Part shown: positions 31,235-44,135 of the stretch, piece after piece
Numbering within the stretch: the stretch's first letter is position 1
How the letters are laid out: each line of letters opens with the position of its first letter
Notes under the pieces: model-generated
The model's input: only the letters and a program-made list of their open reading frames with translations
The model's database searches: none
Told to the model about the DNA's origin: nothing
Position numbers and translations under genes: made by a program
DNA from: Methylophilaceae bacterium
Lineage (GTDB): Bacteria > Pseudomonadota > Gammaproteobacteria > Burkholderiales > Methylophilaceae
Direction of reading: 5' to 3'
NCBI GenBank assembly: GCA_028342535.1
Contig: JAOLWQ010000001.1
Span: 124,001-188,000 of the forward strand
Length of the DNA stretch: 64,000 nt

Positions 31235-32479
31235 TTATTCTTTTAGGTTATAAATTTTTTTTAGTAATTCTGAAATTTCTTTTGTTTCATTTTCTGCAGA
31301 CTCATTTAATGCCTTTGTTGGATGGTGTAAAAATTTATTTGATAAATTATTACTAAAAGATTCTAAAATCTCGTCAATTGTTTTTCCACTTTTCAATTGT
31401 TTTTTTGCTTTATCAATTTCTTTTAACCTACTTTCTTCAAATTGATTTCTTAAAGATATAATTGAAAGGCTAGCTTTTTTCTGTTTATTTTTTTGGTAAA
31501 AACTATTAATTTTTTTTGCAATAATTACTTGAGCATCATTAACAGCGCCAAGTCTATTATCAATTCCTTTCTGCGCAATTTCTGCTAGCTCATCAAGCGT
31601 ATACAAAAAAATATCATTTAATTTTGATGTTTCAGATTCAATATCCCTAGGAATTGCAAGATCAATTAATAGCATCGGCTTATGTTTTCTAATCTTAATT
31701 GCTCTTTCAATCATTCCAAGTCCAATTACCGGTAATTGACTCCCGGTACAGCTAATTACAACATCATAATCATTTAATTTATCATTTATTTCTCCAAGTA
31801 GGCATGCTTCACCACCTATTTTTTTTGCTAAATTTCTACCACGTAAGATAGACCTGTTTGCAATTGTAATTTTTTTTGGTTGATGACTATTGAAATACTT
31901 AGCAATTAATTCTGTCATTTCACCTGCCCCAACAAAGATTATTTTAGTTTTTTGGACGTCACCAAATATTTTTTTTGCAAGTGAGATAATTGAAGAGGCT
32001 ATAGTCGTATTACTTGCGCCAATATTTGTTTTAGATCTTATTTCCTTAGCTGCTTCAAATACTGTTTGAAAAAAATGAGATAAAAATTTCCCTTGAGTTC
32101 CAGCATACTCAGAAATTTTTGAGGCTTGTTTCATTTGGCCCAGAATCTGAGTTTCTCCTAGGATCATGCTATCTAAACCAGAAGCAACTCGATATGCATG
32201 ATTAAGAGCGTCTTTATTGTTAAAGTGATACAAATGTTTTTTTAACTTTATTAATTTTATGTGGTGATAATCTGCAAGCCATTGGTAAACAGTTTTTATT
32301 TTTGGGCCATTGAAATATATTTCAGTTCTATTACATGTAGAAAGAATTGCAACTTGAGTCACTTTTTTATTTTTAAGGTCAAGAAGAGCATTACTTATTT
32401 GATCAGAAGGAAAGACGAATCTCTCCCTAAGGCTTAATGGAGCTGTCTTGTGATTTAATCCTATAATATTTAAATCCAT
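31235..32479 (-). CDS. hemA: glutamyl-tRNA reductase
   Basis: First step of the C5 haem pathway, reducing Glu-tRNA to glutamate-1-semialdehyde. The 414 residues show the catalytic Cys in STCNRTEIY (about 50), [16 protein letters not shown] (about 97), the NADPH domain ([12 protein letters not shown]) and a C-terminal dimerisation helix. hemB is encoded in the window on the opposite strand, 6 kb away. Confidence 0.97.
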   Translation of the reverse strand: MDLNIIGLNHKTAPLSLRERFVFPSDQISNALLDLKNKKVTQVAILSTCNRTEIYFNGPKIKTVYQWLADYHHIKLIKLKKHLYHFNNKDALNHAYRVASGLDSMILGETQILGQMKQASKISEYAGTQGKFLSHFFQTVFEAAKEIRSKTNIGASNTTIASSIISLAKKIFGDVQKTKIIFVGAGEMTELIAKYFNSHQPKKITIANRSILRGRNLAKKIGGEACLLGEINDKLNDYDVVISCTGSQLPVIGLGMIERAIKIRKHKPMLLIDLAIPRDIESETSKLNDIFLYTLDELAEIAQKGIDNRLGAVNDAQVIIAKKINSFYQKNKQKKASLSIISLRNQFEESRLKEIDKAKKQLKSGKTIDEILESFSNNLSNKFLHHPTKALNESAENETKEISELLKKIYNLKE

Positions 32480-32523
32480 ATTAAATTAATTTACTTCCAT
32501 TATCTCTAGTTAGTTAAAAAGGG

Positions 32524-32541
32524 GTAAAATACGCATTTTAC
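32524..32541. promoter_or_regulatory. inverted repeat in the hemA/rpe divergent region
   Basis: The 98-base divergent gap holds a perfect inverted repeat, GTAAAAT-ACGC-ATTTTAC (seven-bp arms, four-base loop), 37 bases before rpe. A TAAAAT at 32525-32530 within it could be a -10 box for rpe. It may be an operator or chance in AT-rich DNA. Confidence 0.3.
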
Positions 32542-32577
32542 AATAAAAAAAATAATTTTTTAGGATCATAATCAAAT

Positions 32578-33276
32578 ATGGATAAAACATTTAGAATTGC
32601 CCCTAGTATTCTTTCAGCTAATTTTTCTAAATTAGGACAGGAAATAAATGATGTAATTTCATCTGGTGCAGATATAGTACATTTTGATGTTATGGATAAT
32701 CATTATGTACCAAATTTAACTATTGGACCATTAGTATGTGAAGCTATAAGACCAATAACCGATGCAATCATAGATGTGCATTTAATGGTAAAGCCTGTAG
32801 ATAGAATCATTCCTGATTTTGCTAAAGCTGGAGCCAATATTATCACTTTTCACCCAGAAGGTTCAGATCATATCGATAGAAGCTTATCTTTAGTAAGGGA
32901 TAATGGATGTAAATCTGGCTTAGTTTTTAATCCCGCTACACCATTAGAATATCTAGACCATGTAATGGATAAAATTGATATGGTTTTATTAATGTCAGTA
33001 AACCCTGGTTTTGGAGGACAAAAGTTTATTCCAGAGACACTTAATAAACTTAGAATGGCCAGAAAAAAAATTGATGAATATTCTCAAAAAACTGGCCGTG
33101 AAATATGGTTAGAGGTTGATGGGGGCGTGAACGCAGAAAATATTACTGAAATTGCTAAAGCGGGGGCAGACACTTTTGTAGCTGGATCAGCAATTTTTAA
33201 AGCGGCTAATGATGACGATCCCAATCGCTATGATACTGTTGTTCAATCATTAAGAGCTTCTCTATCAAAAGCTTAA
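32578..33276 (+). CDS. rpe: ribulose-phosphate 3-epimerase
   Basis: TIM-barrel enzyme of 232 residues interconverting ribulose-5-phosphate and xylulose-5-phosphate. Motifs: [36 protein letters not shown]-type [20 protein letters not shown] and [11 protein letters not shown]. In methylotrophs using the ribulose monophosphate cycle it would feed acceptor regeneration. It leads the rpe-trpEGDC run; the gph phosphatase often found between rpe and trpE is absent. Confidence 0.97.
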   Translation: MDKTFRIAPSILSANFSKLGQEINDVISSGADIVHFDVMDNHYVPNLTIGPLVCEAIRPITDAIIDVHLMVKPVDRIIPDFAKAGANIITFHPEGSDHIDRSLSLVRDNGCKSGLVFNPATPLEYLDHVMDKIDMVLLMSVNPGFGGQKFIPETLNKLRMARKKIDEYSQKTGREIWLEVDGGVNAENITEIAKAGADTFVAGSAIFKAANDDDPNRYDTVVQSLRASLSKA

Positions 33277-33311
33277 TTTGAATGATTTGATATCAATAAT
33301 GAATTAATAAA

Positions 33312-34808
33312 ATGTTTACTACTCTTACAAAAGAACAATTTGAGAAATATAAAAAACAAGGGTTTAATAGAATCCCTTTGGTTTTAGAGAGTTTCGCAGA
33401 TCTAGATACCCCCCTCTCAGTCTATGCAAAATTAGCAAATAAACCATATAGTTATTTATTGGAATCAGTTGAGGGTGGAGATAAATTTGGAAGATATTCA
33501 ATAATTGGTCTTCCATCTAAATTAAGAATTCAAATAAATGATAATAAAATTTTAGTTCTTGAGGGAGCGAAAGTAAAAAAACAGATTAATGATGAAAATC
33601 CATTAGATTTTATAGATAATTTTATGTCGAATTTTAAAGTGCCTACTGATCTAGATTTACCAAGATATTCTGGAGGTCTTGCTGGGTATTTTGGATATGA
33701 AACTATTAAGTATATTGAGCCAAAGTTGTGTAAAAACTTTGTAGAGGATAAGTTAGATTTACCTGATATTCTTTTAATGCTTTCAGATGAGATTGTAGTA
33801 TTTGATAATATATCTGGGACTCTATTTATTATTAATTATGTTGACCCTTCAATAGCTAATGCATACGAATTGGGTTTAAATAATCTTCAAGAATTAGTAG
33901 GTAAATTGCAATCTGGGCCTTCGCCTTTTGCTTCTTTTGAGAATACTAAATCTAACAGTAAAAATCTATCTGAGGTGGTTTTAGAATTCGGAGAAGAGCA
34001 ATTTATGTCCGCAGTGGACAAAGCCAAGCAATATATTTTTGATGGCGATATCATGCAAGTAGTTTTATCCCAGAGAATGACTAAGTCTTTTGATTCAAAC
34101 CCATTATCTTTATATCGGACTCTGAGAAGCTTAAATCCATCTCCGTATATGTTTTTTTATCACATGGGTGATCATTATGTGGTTGGTGCTTCCCCTGAAA
34201 TTTTAGTCACTTTGGTTGGTGAGAAAGTTACTGTAAGGCCGATTGCGGGAACAAGGCCAAGGGGAAAAGACGAGTCTGAGGATGCCCAATTTGAGAAAGA
34301 TTTATTAGCAGACCCAAAAGAAATTGCGGAACATGTTCAACTAATGGATTTAGGTAGAAATGATGTAGGAAGAGTTGCAAAAACAGGCACTATTAATGTT
34401 ACAGATAGCATGATAATCGAGAAGTACTCCCATGTAATGCATATTGTTTCTAATGTTGAAGGCGTCATTAAAAATAAATTATCTGCAATTGACGTTCTAA
34501 AAGCTTCTTTTCCAGCTGGAACTGTTAGTGGCGCACCTAAAGTTCGAGCGATGGAAATTATTAACGAATTAGAAGTTACTAAGAGAGGAATTTATTCAGG
34601 GGCTGTAGGCTACCTCGGATTTGATGGCGATATGAATGTTGCAATTGCAATCAGAACGGCAGTTATTAAAGATAGCGTACTTTATGTTCAAGCAGGGGCA
34701 GGCATTGTTGCTGATTCAGTCCCTAAAAATGAATGGATTGAAACGCAAAATAAGGCAAAAGCAATTTTAAAGGCATCAGAGTTAGTTCAATCTGGCCAAA
34801 GCGAGTAA
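33312..34808 (+). CDS. trpE: anthranilate synthase component I
   Basis: Makes anthranilate from chorismate with ammonia from TrpG. The 498 residues have the N-terminal tryptophan-site motif [15 protein letters not shown] (about 49-63) and the chorismate-binding core ([82 protein letters not shown]). The feedback-site LLES-Ser suggests tryptophan inhibition. The 35 bases before it hold no leader peptide or attenuator. Confidence 0.98.
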   Translation: MFTTLTKEQFEKYKKQGFNRIPLVLESFADLDTPLSVYAKLANKPYSYLLESVEGGDKFGRYSIIGLPSKLRIQINDNKILVLEGAKVKKQINDENPLDFIDNFMSNFKVPTDLDLPRYSGGLAGYFGYETIKYIEPKLCKNFVEDKLDLPDILLMLSDEIVVFDNISGTLFIINYVDPSIANAYELGLNNLQELVGKLQSGPSPFASFENTKSNSKNLSEVVLEFGEEQFMSAVDKAKQYIFDGDIMQVVLSQRMTKSFDSNPLSLYRTLRSLNPSPYMFFYHMGDHYVVGASPEILVTLVGEKVTVRPIAGTRPRGKDESEDAQFEKDLLADPKEIAEHVQLMDLGRNDVGRVAKTGTINVTDSMIIEKYSHVMHIVSNVEGVIKNKLSAIDVLKASFPAGTVSGAPKVRAMEIINELEVTKRGIYSGAVGYLGFDGDMNVAIAIRTAVIKDSVLYVQAGAGIVADSVPKNEWIETQNKAKAILKASELVQSGQSE

Positions 34809-34812
34809 AAAA

Positions 34813-35382
34813 ATGATAGTGATGATAGATAATTATGATTCTTTTACTTACAATCTTGTGCAGTATTTTTCCGAACTTGGGCAAGAGGTTGTAGTGCATA
34901 GAAATGATCAAATAACTATAGATGAAATAAAAAAACTAAATCCTAAGTTTATAGTTCTTTCTCCTGGCCCTTGCACTCCGAAAGAGGCCGGTATCTCATT
35001 AGAGGTAGTTGATTTCTTTAAAGGAAAAATTCCAATATTAGGTGTCTGTCTTGGACATCAAACAATTGGACAGGCATTCGGAGGAAAAATTATTCATGCA
35101 AAAACTATAATGCATGGGAAAACATCTGAGATTTACCATAATAATAAAGGAGTATTTAAAAATATTAAAAGCCCGTTTATTTCTACTCGATATCATTCCT
35201 TAGTTATTGAGAGAGCTTCATGCCCTGAATGTTTTGATATTACTGCTTGGACTGACGACGATGAAATTATGGGAATCAAACACAAAACTATGCCTATCGA
35301 AGGAGTACAATTTCACCCTGAATCTATTTTGAGTGAGTATGGACATGACTTATTAAGGAATTTCTTAGAAAATAATGGTTAA
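34813..35382 (+). CDS. trpG: anthranilate synthase component II (glutamine amidotransferase)
   Basis: Class I glutaminase subunit of 189 residues. The catalytic triad is visible as Cys in [15 protein letters not shown] (about 79) and His/Glu in QFHPESIL (about 170); [11 protein letters not shown] marks the N-terminus. It may also serve PabB if no separate PabA exists. It starts four bases after trpE and overlaps trpD by eight. Confidence 0.97.
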   Translation: MIVMIDNYDSFTYNLVQYFSELGQEVVVHRNDQITIDEIKKLNPKFIVLSPGPCTPKEAGISLEVVDFFKGKIPILGVCLGHQTIGQAFGGKIIHAKTIMHGKTSEIYHNNKGVFKNIKSPFISTRYHSLVIERASCPECFDITAWTDDDEIMGIKHKTMPIEGVQFHPESILSEYGHDLLRNFLENNG

Positions 35383-36389
35383 ACAATTTAAAAATTATTT
35401 AGGTTCTTTATTGAGAGGGGAGAATTTATCTTCATCAGAAATGGAATCTTTAATGACCCTTATTATGACTGGAGAATTAAGCTCTGCTCAAATAGCTAGC
35501 TGTATTGTTGCAATGAAAATAAAAGGTGAAACTTCAAATGAGATTGCAGCAGCAGCAAATGTCATGCGTGGGCATGCAAATAAAGTAATTGTGAATGATC
35601 GTACAAATCTTATAGATACTTGTGGTACAGGGGGAGATAGCTTGCAAACATTTAATGTATCGACTTTAAGTGCAATTATAGCTGCAGCAGCTGGCGCAAC
35701 AGTTGCTAAACATGGAGGCAGATCAGTTTCATCAAAGTGTGGAAGTGCAGATGTTTTAGAGGCTTTAGGAGTTAATGTAAATTTAGATCATAAAAGATTA
35801 GGATATTTAGTTGATGCTATTGGAATTGGTTTTATGTTCGCTCCTAATTATCACCCAGCGATGAAATATGTTGCTCCAGTCAGAAAAGAATTGGAAATTA
35901 GAACTATGTTCAATCTGCTTGGACCATTAACTAATCCAGCTTCTGCTAAAAGACAAGTTGTAGGTGTTTATAGTAAAGACTTAACTATTACTTTTGCGAA
36001 AGTATTACAAAAGCTCGGGAGCAAGCATGTGCTTGTAGTACATGGTGAAGATGGTATGGATGAAATCTCTATAACAGGAAAGACTTTTATTGCTGAATTA
36101 AAAGATAATGTTATTAAGGAATATACAATTCAGCCTTCTTTGTTTAAATTAAAAGAAGGTAGTTTAAAAGATATTGTTGTAGAAGATTCATTGCATTCAA
36201 AAAAAATAATTATTGAAATTTTAAATGGAAAGTTATCTGTAGGACGAGATATTACATTATTAAATTCAGGCGCTGCCATATATGTAAGTGGGCTAGCCAA
36301 TGATATAGATTCTGGAATTGCCATTGCCGCAGATATGATTGACAAGGGCAAAGCAATGGAAAAATTAAATGAACTAATCACCTCATCAA

Positions 36390-36397
<8 letters not shown>
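35375..36397 (+). CDS. trpD: anthranilate phosphoribosyltransferase
   Basis: Joins anthranilate and PRPP. The 340 residues contain the PRPP site [17 protein letters not shown] (about 83), [42 protein letters not shown] and [14 protein letters not shown]. It overlaps trpG and trpC by eight bases each, so the trp enzymes are translationally coupled. Confidence 0.98.
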
Positions 36398-38762
<2,365 letters not shown>

Positions 38763-38769
38763 TTAAATT

Positions 38770-41055
38770 TTAATTAAGTAAAAAATAAGCGTTATTGGAT
38801 GGAGGGAACTCATCATAAAAGTATTCATAAATACTATCCTCATTTTTATTTGCTAGCATTCCATTTTTAGGGTTTATCCTTAGAGGAATTATACCTTCCG
38901 GGGTTTCTGCCATTCTAGATGGATAATCATTGATTATAGGCTTCATATAGTCAACCCATATTGGTAGCGCAGCTCTCGAGCCACTTTCATGTTTGCCAAG
39001 TGATCGTGGTTGGTCAAATCCCATCCAAGTAATTGTTACAAGATCTGGGTTAAATCCAGCAAACCAAGCATCTACTAACTCATTTGTGGTTCCAGTTTTT
39101 CCAGCTATATCTTCACGTTTAAGTCTTTTAGCTTTTTTAGCCGTACCTGTATTTATTACTTCTTTCAGTAATGAAGTCATAATAAACGCATTTCTAGGAT
39201 CTATTATTCTTGGCGTTTCTCCATTTGTTACAGAAAAGCTCTGTTTAATTTTTCTACCTTTGGCATCAATAATTTTTTCAATAAAATAAGGTTGTTTTAG
39301 ATATCCACCATTTGCAAAAACTCCATAGGCAGCAACCATTTCTAAAGCAGTAACTTGACCTACTCCCAATGCCATTGATAAATAAGGGGAATGTTTTTTC
39401 TTATCAAAACCGAATCTTGTAATGTAATCTAGAGCATATTCTGGACTGATATGCTTTAAAACTCTTATAGCAACAAGATTTTTTGATTTCGCTAACCCTT
39501 GCCTTAACCTTATTGCACCAGCATATTTTTCATTATAATTTTGTGGTTCCCAGTTTTCATTACTATTTAGCTCTTTTGCAGTGATATAAATAGGTGCGTC
39601 ATTTACTAAAGTTGCTGGCGTTATACCTTTCTCAAGGGCTGCTGAATAAATAAAAGGTTTAAAAATAGAGCCTGGTTGTCTATTTGCTTGTGAAACATGA
39701 TTATATTTATTTCTATGAAAGTCAAAGCCCCCTACCAAGGCCAAAATTGCTCCAGTTTTTGGATCCATGGAAACTAATGAGCTCTCAACTTGGGGTAGTT
39801 GAGTTGCAATCCAATAATTTCTTTTCTTAACAAATCGAATAACAGATCCAGCTTTTAGTAATCTTTGCCCTTCACTTTCTAATTCTAAATCCTTCTTTAA
39901 TAATTTTAGCCCTCTTTTATAGACGCTAATTTTTTTCCCATTTTTAAGTAGTACATCGACTCTTAAAGGTTGTAAACTCAGTATTACACCGGGAATGAAA
40001 TCGTTATAAGTGGGAATTACTTTAAGTTTTTTTAATAAAAACTTATCCCTCTCATTTTGATTTTTAAACTCTTTGGTTTTGAATTCAATAAAATCTTCAG
40101 GGGGGGCTAAGTCATGGCGAGCCATATAATTAATAATTCCATTCTTTACAGCCTTATTTGCCATTAGCTGATTTTTCTTTTTAATTGTTGTGTAAACTTT
40201 AAGCCCACTGGTATAAATTTTATCCCCAAATTCTTTGAATAAAGTTTTTCTAACCATCTCTGCTACGTAGTTTGCTTTGAGTTCACTTTTCGTATATTTT
40301 TCTTTAATACTAAGAGAGTCTTCTAAGGCTACGATATAAGTAGGCTTGTCAATATAGCCATGACGTAACATGCTATTCAAAACATTTTGCTGTCTTTTGA
40401 TTGCCAAATCAGGCCGCAATAAAGGATTATATCGACTAGGTGCTTTTGGAAGTCCTGCTAGCAATGCAGTCTCTCCTAAATTCAATTGATCAAGATTTTT
40501 ACCATAATAAGTATTAGCTGCGGCTGCGAAACCAAATGATCTTTGGCCTAAATATATTTGATTAATATATAACTCCAGGATTTCTTCTTTTGATAGAGTC
40601 CTTTCTATTTTAATTGCAAGCAGAATTTCGTTAATTTTTCTTTTTAATGTTTTCTCCGAGGTCAGGAAAAAGTTTCTCGCGACTTGCATTGTTATTGTGC
40701 TTGCTCCTTCATGGCTTTTTCCGGCTATGTTTTTAAGGATAGCTCTGGCTATACCAATAAAATCAATACCTGGGTGTTCAAAAAAACGTCTATCTTCTAT
40801 TGATAGAATTGCATTAATCATTTGCTGAGGAGTATTTGAGATAGCTATAAAATCTCTTCTTTCCTCACCAAATTCTGCAATAAGAGACCCTTCTTTTGAG
40901 TATATTTGAAGTGGTTGTTTTGGATAATACTTTACTAAATGCGAAATATTAGGAAGTGTTGGATAGATTAGGGCTGAAACGAAAATAACCATTGCTAAGA
41001 TGGATAAGCTGCCAAGAAGAGCAATAAAAATATAATTCTTAATGATTGAATACAT
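38770..41055 (-). CDS. mrcA: penicillin-binding protein 1A (bifunctional)
   Basis: Class A PBP of 761 residues: one membrane helix (about 10-32), a GT51 glycosyltransferase domain (IEDRRFFEHPGIDFIGIARA, GASTITMQVARN, KEEILELYINQIYLG) and a transpeptidase domain with Ser in QPGSIFKPF, SKNLVA as SxN and KTGTTNELVDAWF. An OB-like insert (about 315-410) is typical of PBP1A. It polymerises and cross-links peptidoglycan. Divergent from aroK across 127 very AT-rich bases, in which no clear promoter pair was seen. Confidence 0.96.
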   Translation of the reverse strand: MYSIIKNYIFIALLGSLSILAMVIFVSALIYPTLPNISHLVKYYPKQPLQIYSKEGSLIAEFGEERRDFIAISNTPQQMINAILSIEDRRFFEHPGIDFIGIARAILKNIAGKSHEGASTITMQVARNFFLTSEKTLKRKINEILLAIKIERTLSKEEILELYINQIYLGQRSFGFAAAANTYYGKNLDQLNLGETALLAGLPKAPSRYNPLLRPDLAIKRQQNVLNSMLRHGYIDKPTYIVALEDSLSIKEKYTKSELKANYVAEMVRKTLFKEFGDKIYTSGLKVYTTIKKKNQLMANKAVKNGIINYMARHDLAPPEDFIEFKTKEFKNQNERDKFLLKKLKVIPTYNDFIPGVILSLQPLRVDVLLKNGKKISVYKRGLKLLKKDLELESEGQRLLKAGSVIRFVKKRNYWIATQLPQVESSLVSMDPKTGAILALVGGFDFHRNKYNHVSQANRQPGSIFKPFIYSAALEKGITPATLVNDAPIYITAKELNSNENWEPQNYNEKYAGAIRLRQGLAKSKNLVAIRVLKHISPEYALDYITRFGFDKKKHSPYLSMALGVGQVTALEMVAAYGVFANGGYLKQPYFIEKIIDAKGRKIKQSFSVTNGETPRIIDPRNAFIMTSLLKEVINTGTAKKAKRLKREDIAGKTGTTNELVDAWFAGFNPDLVTITWMGFDQPRSLGKHESGSRAALPIWVDYMKPIINDYPSRMAETPEGIIPLRINPKNGMLANKNEDSIYEYFYDEFPPSNNAYFLLN

Positions 41056-41182
41056 AATATGCTTAAATTTAATGTTTAACTGTAATATAAATGTTTATTA
41101 TAGAGGTTTAGAATGATATGTAATCTAATAAAGTCTTTATTTTATTATTTATATTATATTATGTATATGAAGAGAATTAATA

Positions 41183-41701
41183 TTGAAAGAAACTAAAAAT
41201 ATTTTTTTAATTGGATTAATGGGGTCTGGAAAGACAACAATTGGTAAAATACTATCAAAAACACTCAATAAAGATTTTTATGATAGTGACCATGTTGTCG
41301 AAGAAAAAACCGGTGTTAAAGTTCCTTTAATATTCGAATATGAGGGAGAAGTAGGGTTTAGAAAAAGAGAAGAGAACGTGCTGAAAGATTTAGCATACCG
41401 TAAGAATATTATATTAGCTACTGGAGGAGGCGTTATCTTATCTAAAAATAATTGTAAACTTCTTAAAGATAATGGCTGCGTAGTTTATTTAAAATCTAAT
41501 TGCGAAGATTTAGCAGCTAGAATGTCTGGGGATAAATCTAGACCATTATTGCAAGAAGGCGATTTGAAAAAAACTTTAGAAAGTTTATTTCAATTAAGAG
41601 ACCCTATTTACGCATCTATTTCTGATTATATAATTGAAACTTCGGGAAAGCGTGCAAATGAAATTTCTTATGAAATTGAATCTGTCATTAAAAAATCATG
41701 A
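41183..41701 (+). CDS. aroK: shikimate kinase
   Basis: Phosphorylates shikimate. The 172 residues have Walker A GLMGSGKTTIG (about 11-21), the shikimate site DSDHVVEE, the RxxE-type GFRKREENVL, ATGGGVIL and the lid SGDKSRPLL. The start is TTG: an in-frame stop lies at 41168-41170 and no ATG follows before the conserved NIFLIG strand. It overlaps aroB by four bases. Confidence 0.96.
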   Translation: MKETKNIFLIGLMGSGKTTIGKILSKTLNKDFYDSDHVVEEKTGVKVPLIFEYEGEVGFRKREENVLKDLAYRKNIILATGGGVILSKNNCKLLKDNGCVVYLKSNCEDLAARMSGDKSRPLLQEGDLKKTLESLFQLRDPIYASISDYIIETSGKRANEISYEIESVIKKS

Positions 41702-42777
41702 AAACTATTAATATAAATCTAAAGAAAAGGGGCTATCCAATATATGTTGGTGAAGGCCTTATAGAAAATTATAATTTAATAAAAAAACATATTTCTAATA
41801 AGAAAGTAGTTATTATCACTAACGATAAGGTTGCACCGTTATATTTGCAAAAAATTACAAATACCTTATCAAATGAAAAAGATATTATTCCAATTATTCT
41901 TCCTGATGGTGAAGCCTTCAAAAATATTGATACCCTCAACATAATTTATGATGCATTACTAACAAATAAAGCAAATCGTCAAGTTACTTTAATAGCATTA
42001 GGTGGAGGTGTAATTGGAGATATAACTGGTTTTGCAGCTGCAACATTTATGAGGGGGGTAGACTTTATTCAAATTCCAACCACTCTATTATCTCAAGTCG
42101 ATTCTTCTGTTGGAGGAAAGACAGGAATTAATCATCCTCTTGGAAAAAACATGATAGGTGCCTTTTATCAGCCAAAATGTGTTATCGCAGATATAAGTCT
42201 ATTGCAATCATTGCCTGATAAAGAATTATCAGCAGGCTTGGCTGAGGTCATAAAATATGGCTTGATCAGAGATTCTAGTTTTTTTGAATGGCTTGAACAA
42301 AATATTGAAGGTATTATGAAAAGGGATTCCCAATTACTAATTCAATCTGTTGTGCGCTCTTGTCAAAATAAGGCAGATATCGTAGAGGCTGATGAATTTG
42401 AATCTGGTATAAGAGCTATTTTAAATTTAGGCCATACTTTTGGGCATGCAATAGAAACTGCTACTGGATATGGTAAATGGCTTCATGGTGAAGCTATTGC
42501 AATAGGTATGGTTATGGCAGCTTATTTATCAGAACAAATGGGGTGGCTTTCAAGAGAAGAGAATCAAAGAATTAAATCTTTAATTATCCATGCAAACCTC
42601 CCTATTAACCCGCCAGAGATTTCAATGAAAAAATTTCTTGACCTGATGCAGCTTGATAAGAAAACAAAAGAAGATCAGATAAACCTTGTTTTGCAGCAAG
42701 GAATCGGAAAAGCCATCCTTACAAGTGATTATGATACTGAAAATTTTCACAACACCCTTTTAAAGAAAAATTTTTAA
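41698..42777 (+). CDS. aroB: 3-dehydroquinate synthase
   Basis: NAD- and zinc-dependent second enzyme of the shikimate pathway, 359 residues. Motifs: LPDGEAFKNIDT (about 81), ALGGGVIGDITGFAAATFMRG, IPTTLLSQVDSSVGGKTGINHPLGKN, zinc ligands in EVIKYG, GHTFGHAIE and HGEAIAIG. Coupled to aroK; aroE is encoded 9 kb away in the window. Confidence 0.97.
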   Translation: MKTININLKKRGYPIYVGEGLIENYNLIKKHISNKKVVIITNDKVAPLYLQKITNTLSNEKDIIPIILPDGEAFKNIDTLNIIYDALLTNKANRQVTLIALGGGVIGDITGFAAATFMRGVDFIQIPTTLLSQVDSSVGGKTGINHPLGKNMIGAFYQPKCVIADISLLQSLPDKELSAGLAEVIKYGLIRDSSFFEWLEQNIEGIMKRDSQLLIQSVVRSCQNKADIVEADEFESGIRAILNLGHTFGHAIETATGYGKWLHGEAIAIGMVMAAYLSEQMGWLSREENQRIKSLIIHANLPINPPEISMKKFLDLMQLDKKTKEDQINLVLQQGIGKAILTSDYDTENFHNTLLKKNF

Positions 42778-42784
42778 AGATTTG

Positions 42785-43891
42785 ATGATGCTGAAATCAT
42801 ATGCAGCTAATCCAAATGAAACTCTAGGAAGGCAATATCAAGAATCAAAATCTAAATTCAGAAATGACTTTCAAAGAGACCGAGATCGAATAATCCATTC
42901 ATCTGCTTTTAGGCGCCTTGAATATAAAACCCAGGTATTTGTAAATCACGAAGGAGATATGTTTCGAACGCGACTCACTCATTCATTAGAGGTCTCGCAA
43001 ATTTCAAGAGGAATTGCCCGCACTTTAAATTGCCATGAAGATCTTGCTGAGGCTATTGCCTTAGCTCATGATTTGGGACATACCCCATTTGGCCATGCTG
43101 GACAGGATTCTTTAAATGCTTGTATGAAGGATTTTGGTGGCTTTGAGCACAATATACAGTCTTTAAGAGTTGTTGATATATTAGAGCAAAGATACGCTAA
43201 TTTTGATGGATTAAATCTAACATTTGAGTCGCGAGAGGGAATCTTAAAGCATTGCTCTATAAAAAATGCGCAAAATTTAGGTCCAATTGGCGAAAGATTC
43301 ATTAAAAAACAACAACCGTCATTAGAGGCTCAATTAGTAAATTACGCCGATGAGATTGCTTATAATAATCATGATATTGATGATGGTTATCGTTCGGGCC
43401 TTTTAAAGTTTAATACTTTAATGGACATATCTTTATTTAAAGAGTGTGCTGAATTGGTAAAAAAAGATTACCCTGATATCGATGAGGTTAGATGGTTACA
43501 TGAAACTATCAGAAGAATAATGTACAACTTAATATTTGATATTTGTGAGACTAGCGCTATTAATTTAGTAAAATTCAAACCTACAACGATTGCTGAAGTT
43601 AGAACGCTTCCAAGCTTAATAAATTTATCTAAAGAGATGGCGCAAAAGCAACTAGAACTTAAAAAGTACCTGAGACACTTTCTTTATGAGCATGAAAGAG
43701 TGGTTGAGATGACTAATAATGCCAAAAAAATAATTAAAGATTTATTCCTTTATTTCATAAATGAACCATCTTTGATGCCTGAAGCCTATCAAACGAAATC
43801 AACACAAAATGAAGCCAGATCCGTTGCAGATTACTTAGCTGGGATGACAGATCGGTATGCAATTAAAATCCATACAGAAAAGCTAAGATAA
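42785..43891 (+). CDS. deoxyguanosinetriphosphate triphosphohydrolase-like HD protein
   Basis: HD-domain dNTPase-like protein of 368 residues. The HD metal site is seen as RLTHSLEVSQISRGIAR (about 65) and LAHDLGHTPFGHAG (about 101), with the motif FRRLEYKTQVF upstream and YADEIAYNNHDIDDGY after. ATG at 42785 is preferred over the TTG three bases earlier; a second ATG follows at once. Such proteins cut dNTPs to nucleoside and triphosphate; preferred base unknown. It commonly follows aroKB, as here. Confidence 0.92.
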   Translation: MMLKSYAANPNETLGRQYQESKSKFRNDFQRDRDRIIHSSAFRRLEYKTQVFVNHEGDMFRTRLTHSLEVSQISRGIARTLNCHEDLAEAIALAHDLGHTPFGHAGQDSLNACMKDFGGFEHNIQSLRVVDILEQRYANFDGLNLTFESREGILKHCSIKNAQNLGPIGERFIKKQQPSLEAQLVNYADEIAYNNHDIDDGYRSGLLKFNTLMDISLFKECAELVKKDYPDIDEVRWLHETIRRIMYNLIFDICETSAINLVKFKPTTIAEVRTLPSLINLSKEMAQKQLELKKYLRHFLYEHERVVEMTNNAKKIIKDLFLYFINEPSLMPEAYQTKSTQNEARSVADYLAGMTDRYAIKIHTEKLR

Positions 43892-43918
43892 GAAATCCCT
43901 TATATAAAAAGCCATTCC

Positions 43919-43952
43919 AAGATATATGTTGTAAATTTACAACATATATCTT
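43919..43952. repeat. 34-bp perfect palindrome downstream of dgt-like gene and upstream of porin
   Basis: Bases 43919-43935 (AAGATATATGTTGTAAA) are exactly mirrored as reverse complement by 43936-43952 with no central spacer. Flanking bases do not pair. The GTTGTAAATTTACAAC core is less AT-only than the arms. There is no run of T on either side, so it is not a classical intrinsic terminator. It lies 27 bases after the stop of the HD gene and about 180 before the porin. It could be an operator for a dimeric regulator or a hairpin protecting an mRNA end. Confidence 0.85.
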
Positions 43953-43980
43953 AATTTGTTACAAAAAAGACACAATTTCC

Positions 43981-44010
43981 TTGCTATTTGAGGACAACAT
44001 TGGGGATAAT
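43981..44010 (+). promoter_or_regulatory. candidate porin promoter
   Basis: TTGCTA (43981-43986) and GATAAT (44005-44010) are separated by 18 bp and give a reasonable sigma-70 pair in the 244-base region before the porin. Transcription would begin near 44017, leaving a leader of about 120 bases that contains the three direct repeats. Other AT-rich hexamers exist, so this is a best guess. Confidence 0.4.
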
Positions 44011-44030
44011 GGGGGTAACTCTTCTTAATG

Positions 44031-44072
44031 AGAAAGTTTATTCTTAAGAAAGTTTTTTTGTTAAGAAAGTTT
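44031..44072 (+). repeat. three direct AGAAAGTTT repeats in the porin leader
   Basis: The nonamer AGAAAGTTT occurs at 44031-44039, 44047-44055 and 44064-44072, at steps of 16 and 17 bases, separated by T-rich spacers. The last two are within the longer TTAAGAAAGTTT. They end 63 bases before the porin ATG, inside the presumed untranslated leader. They may be protein or small-RNA binding sites or the trace of a short duplication. Confidence 0.7.
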
Positions 44073-44135
44073 ATTTATAAATTACTTTTTTAACCTTGGT
44101 TTTAAAAGTAGTTTTAACTTTAGGAGAAATATTAT

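Noticed and set aside
43993-44016. G-rich stretch before the porin as a G-quadruplex or riboswitch
   Set aside because: Only two G runs of four or more lie close together, and no conserved riboswitch pairing was seen.
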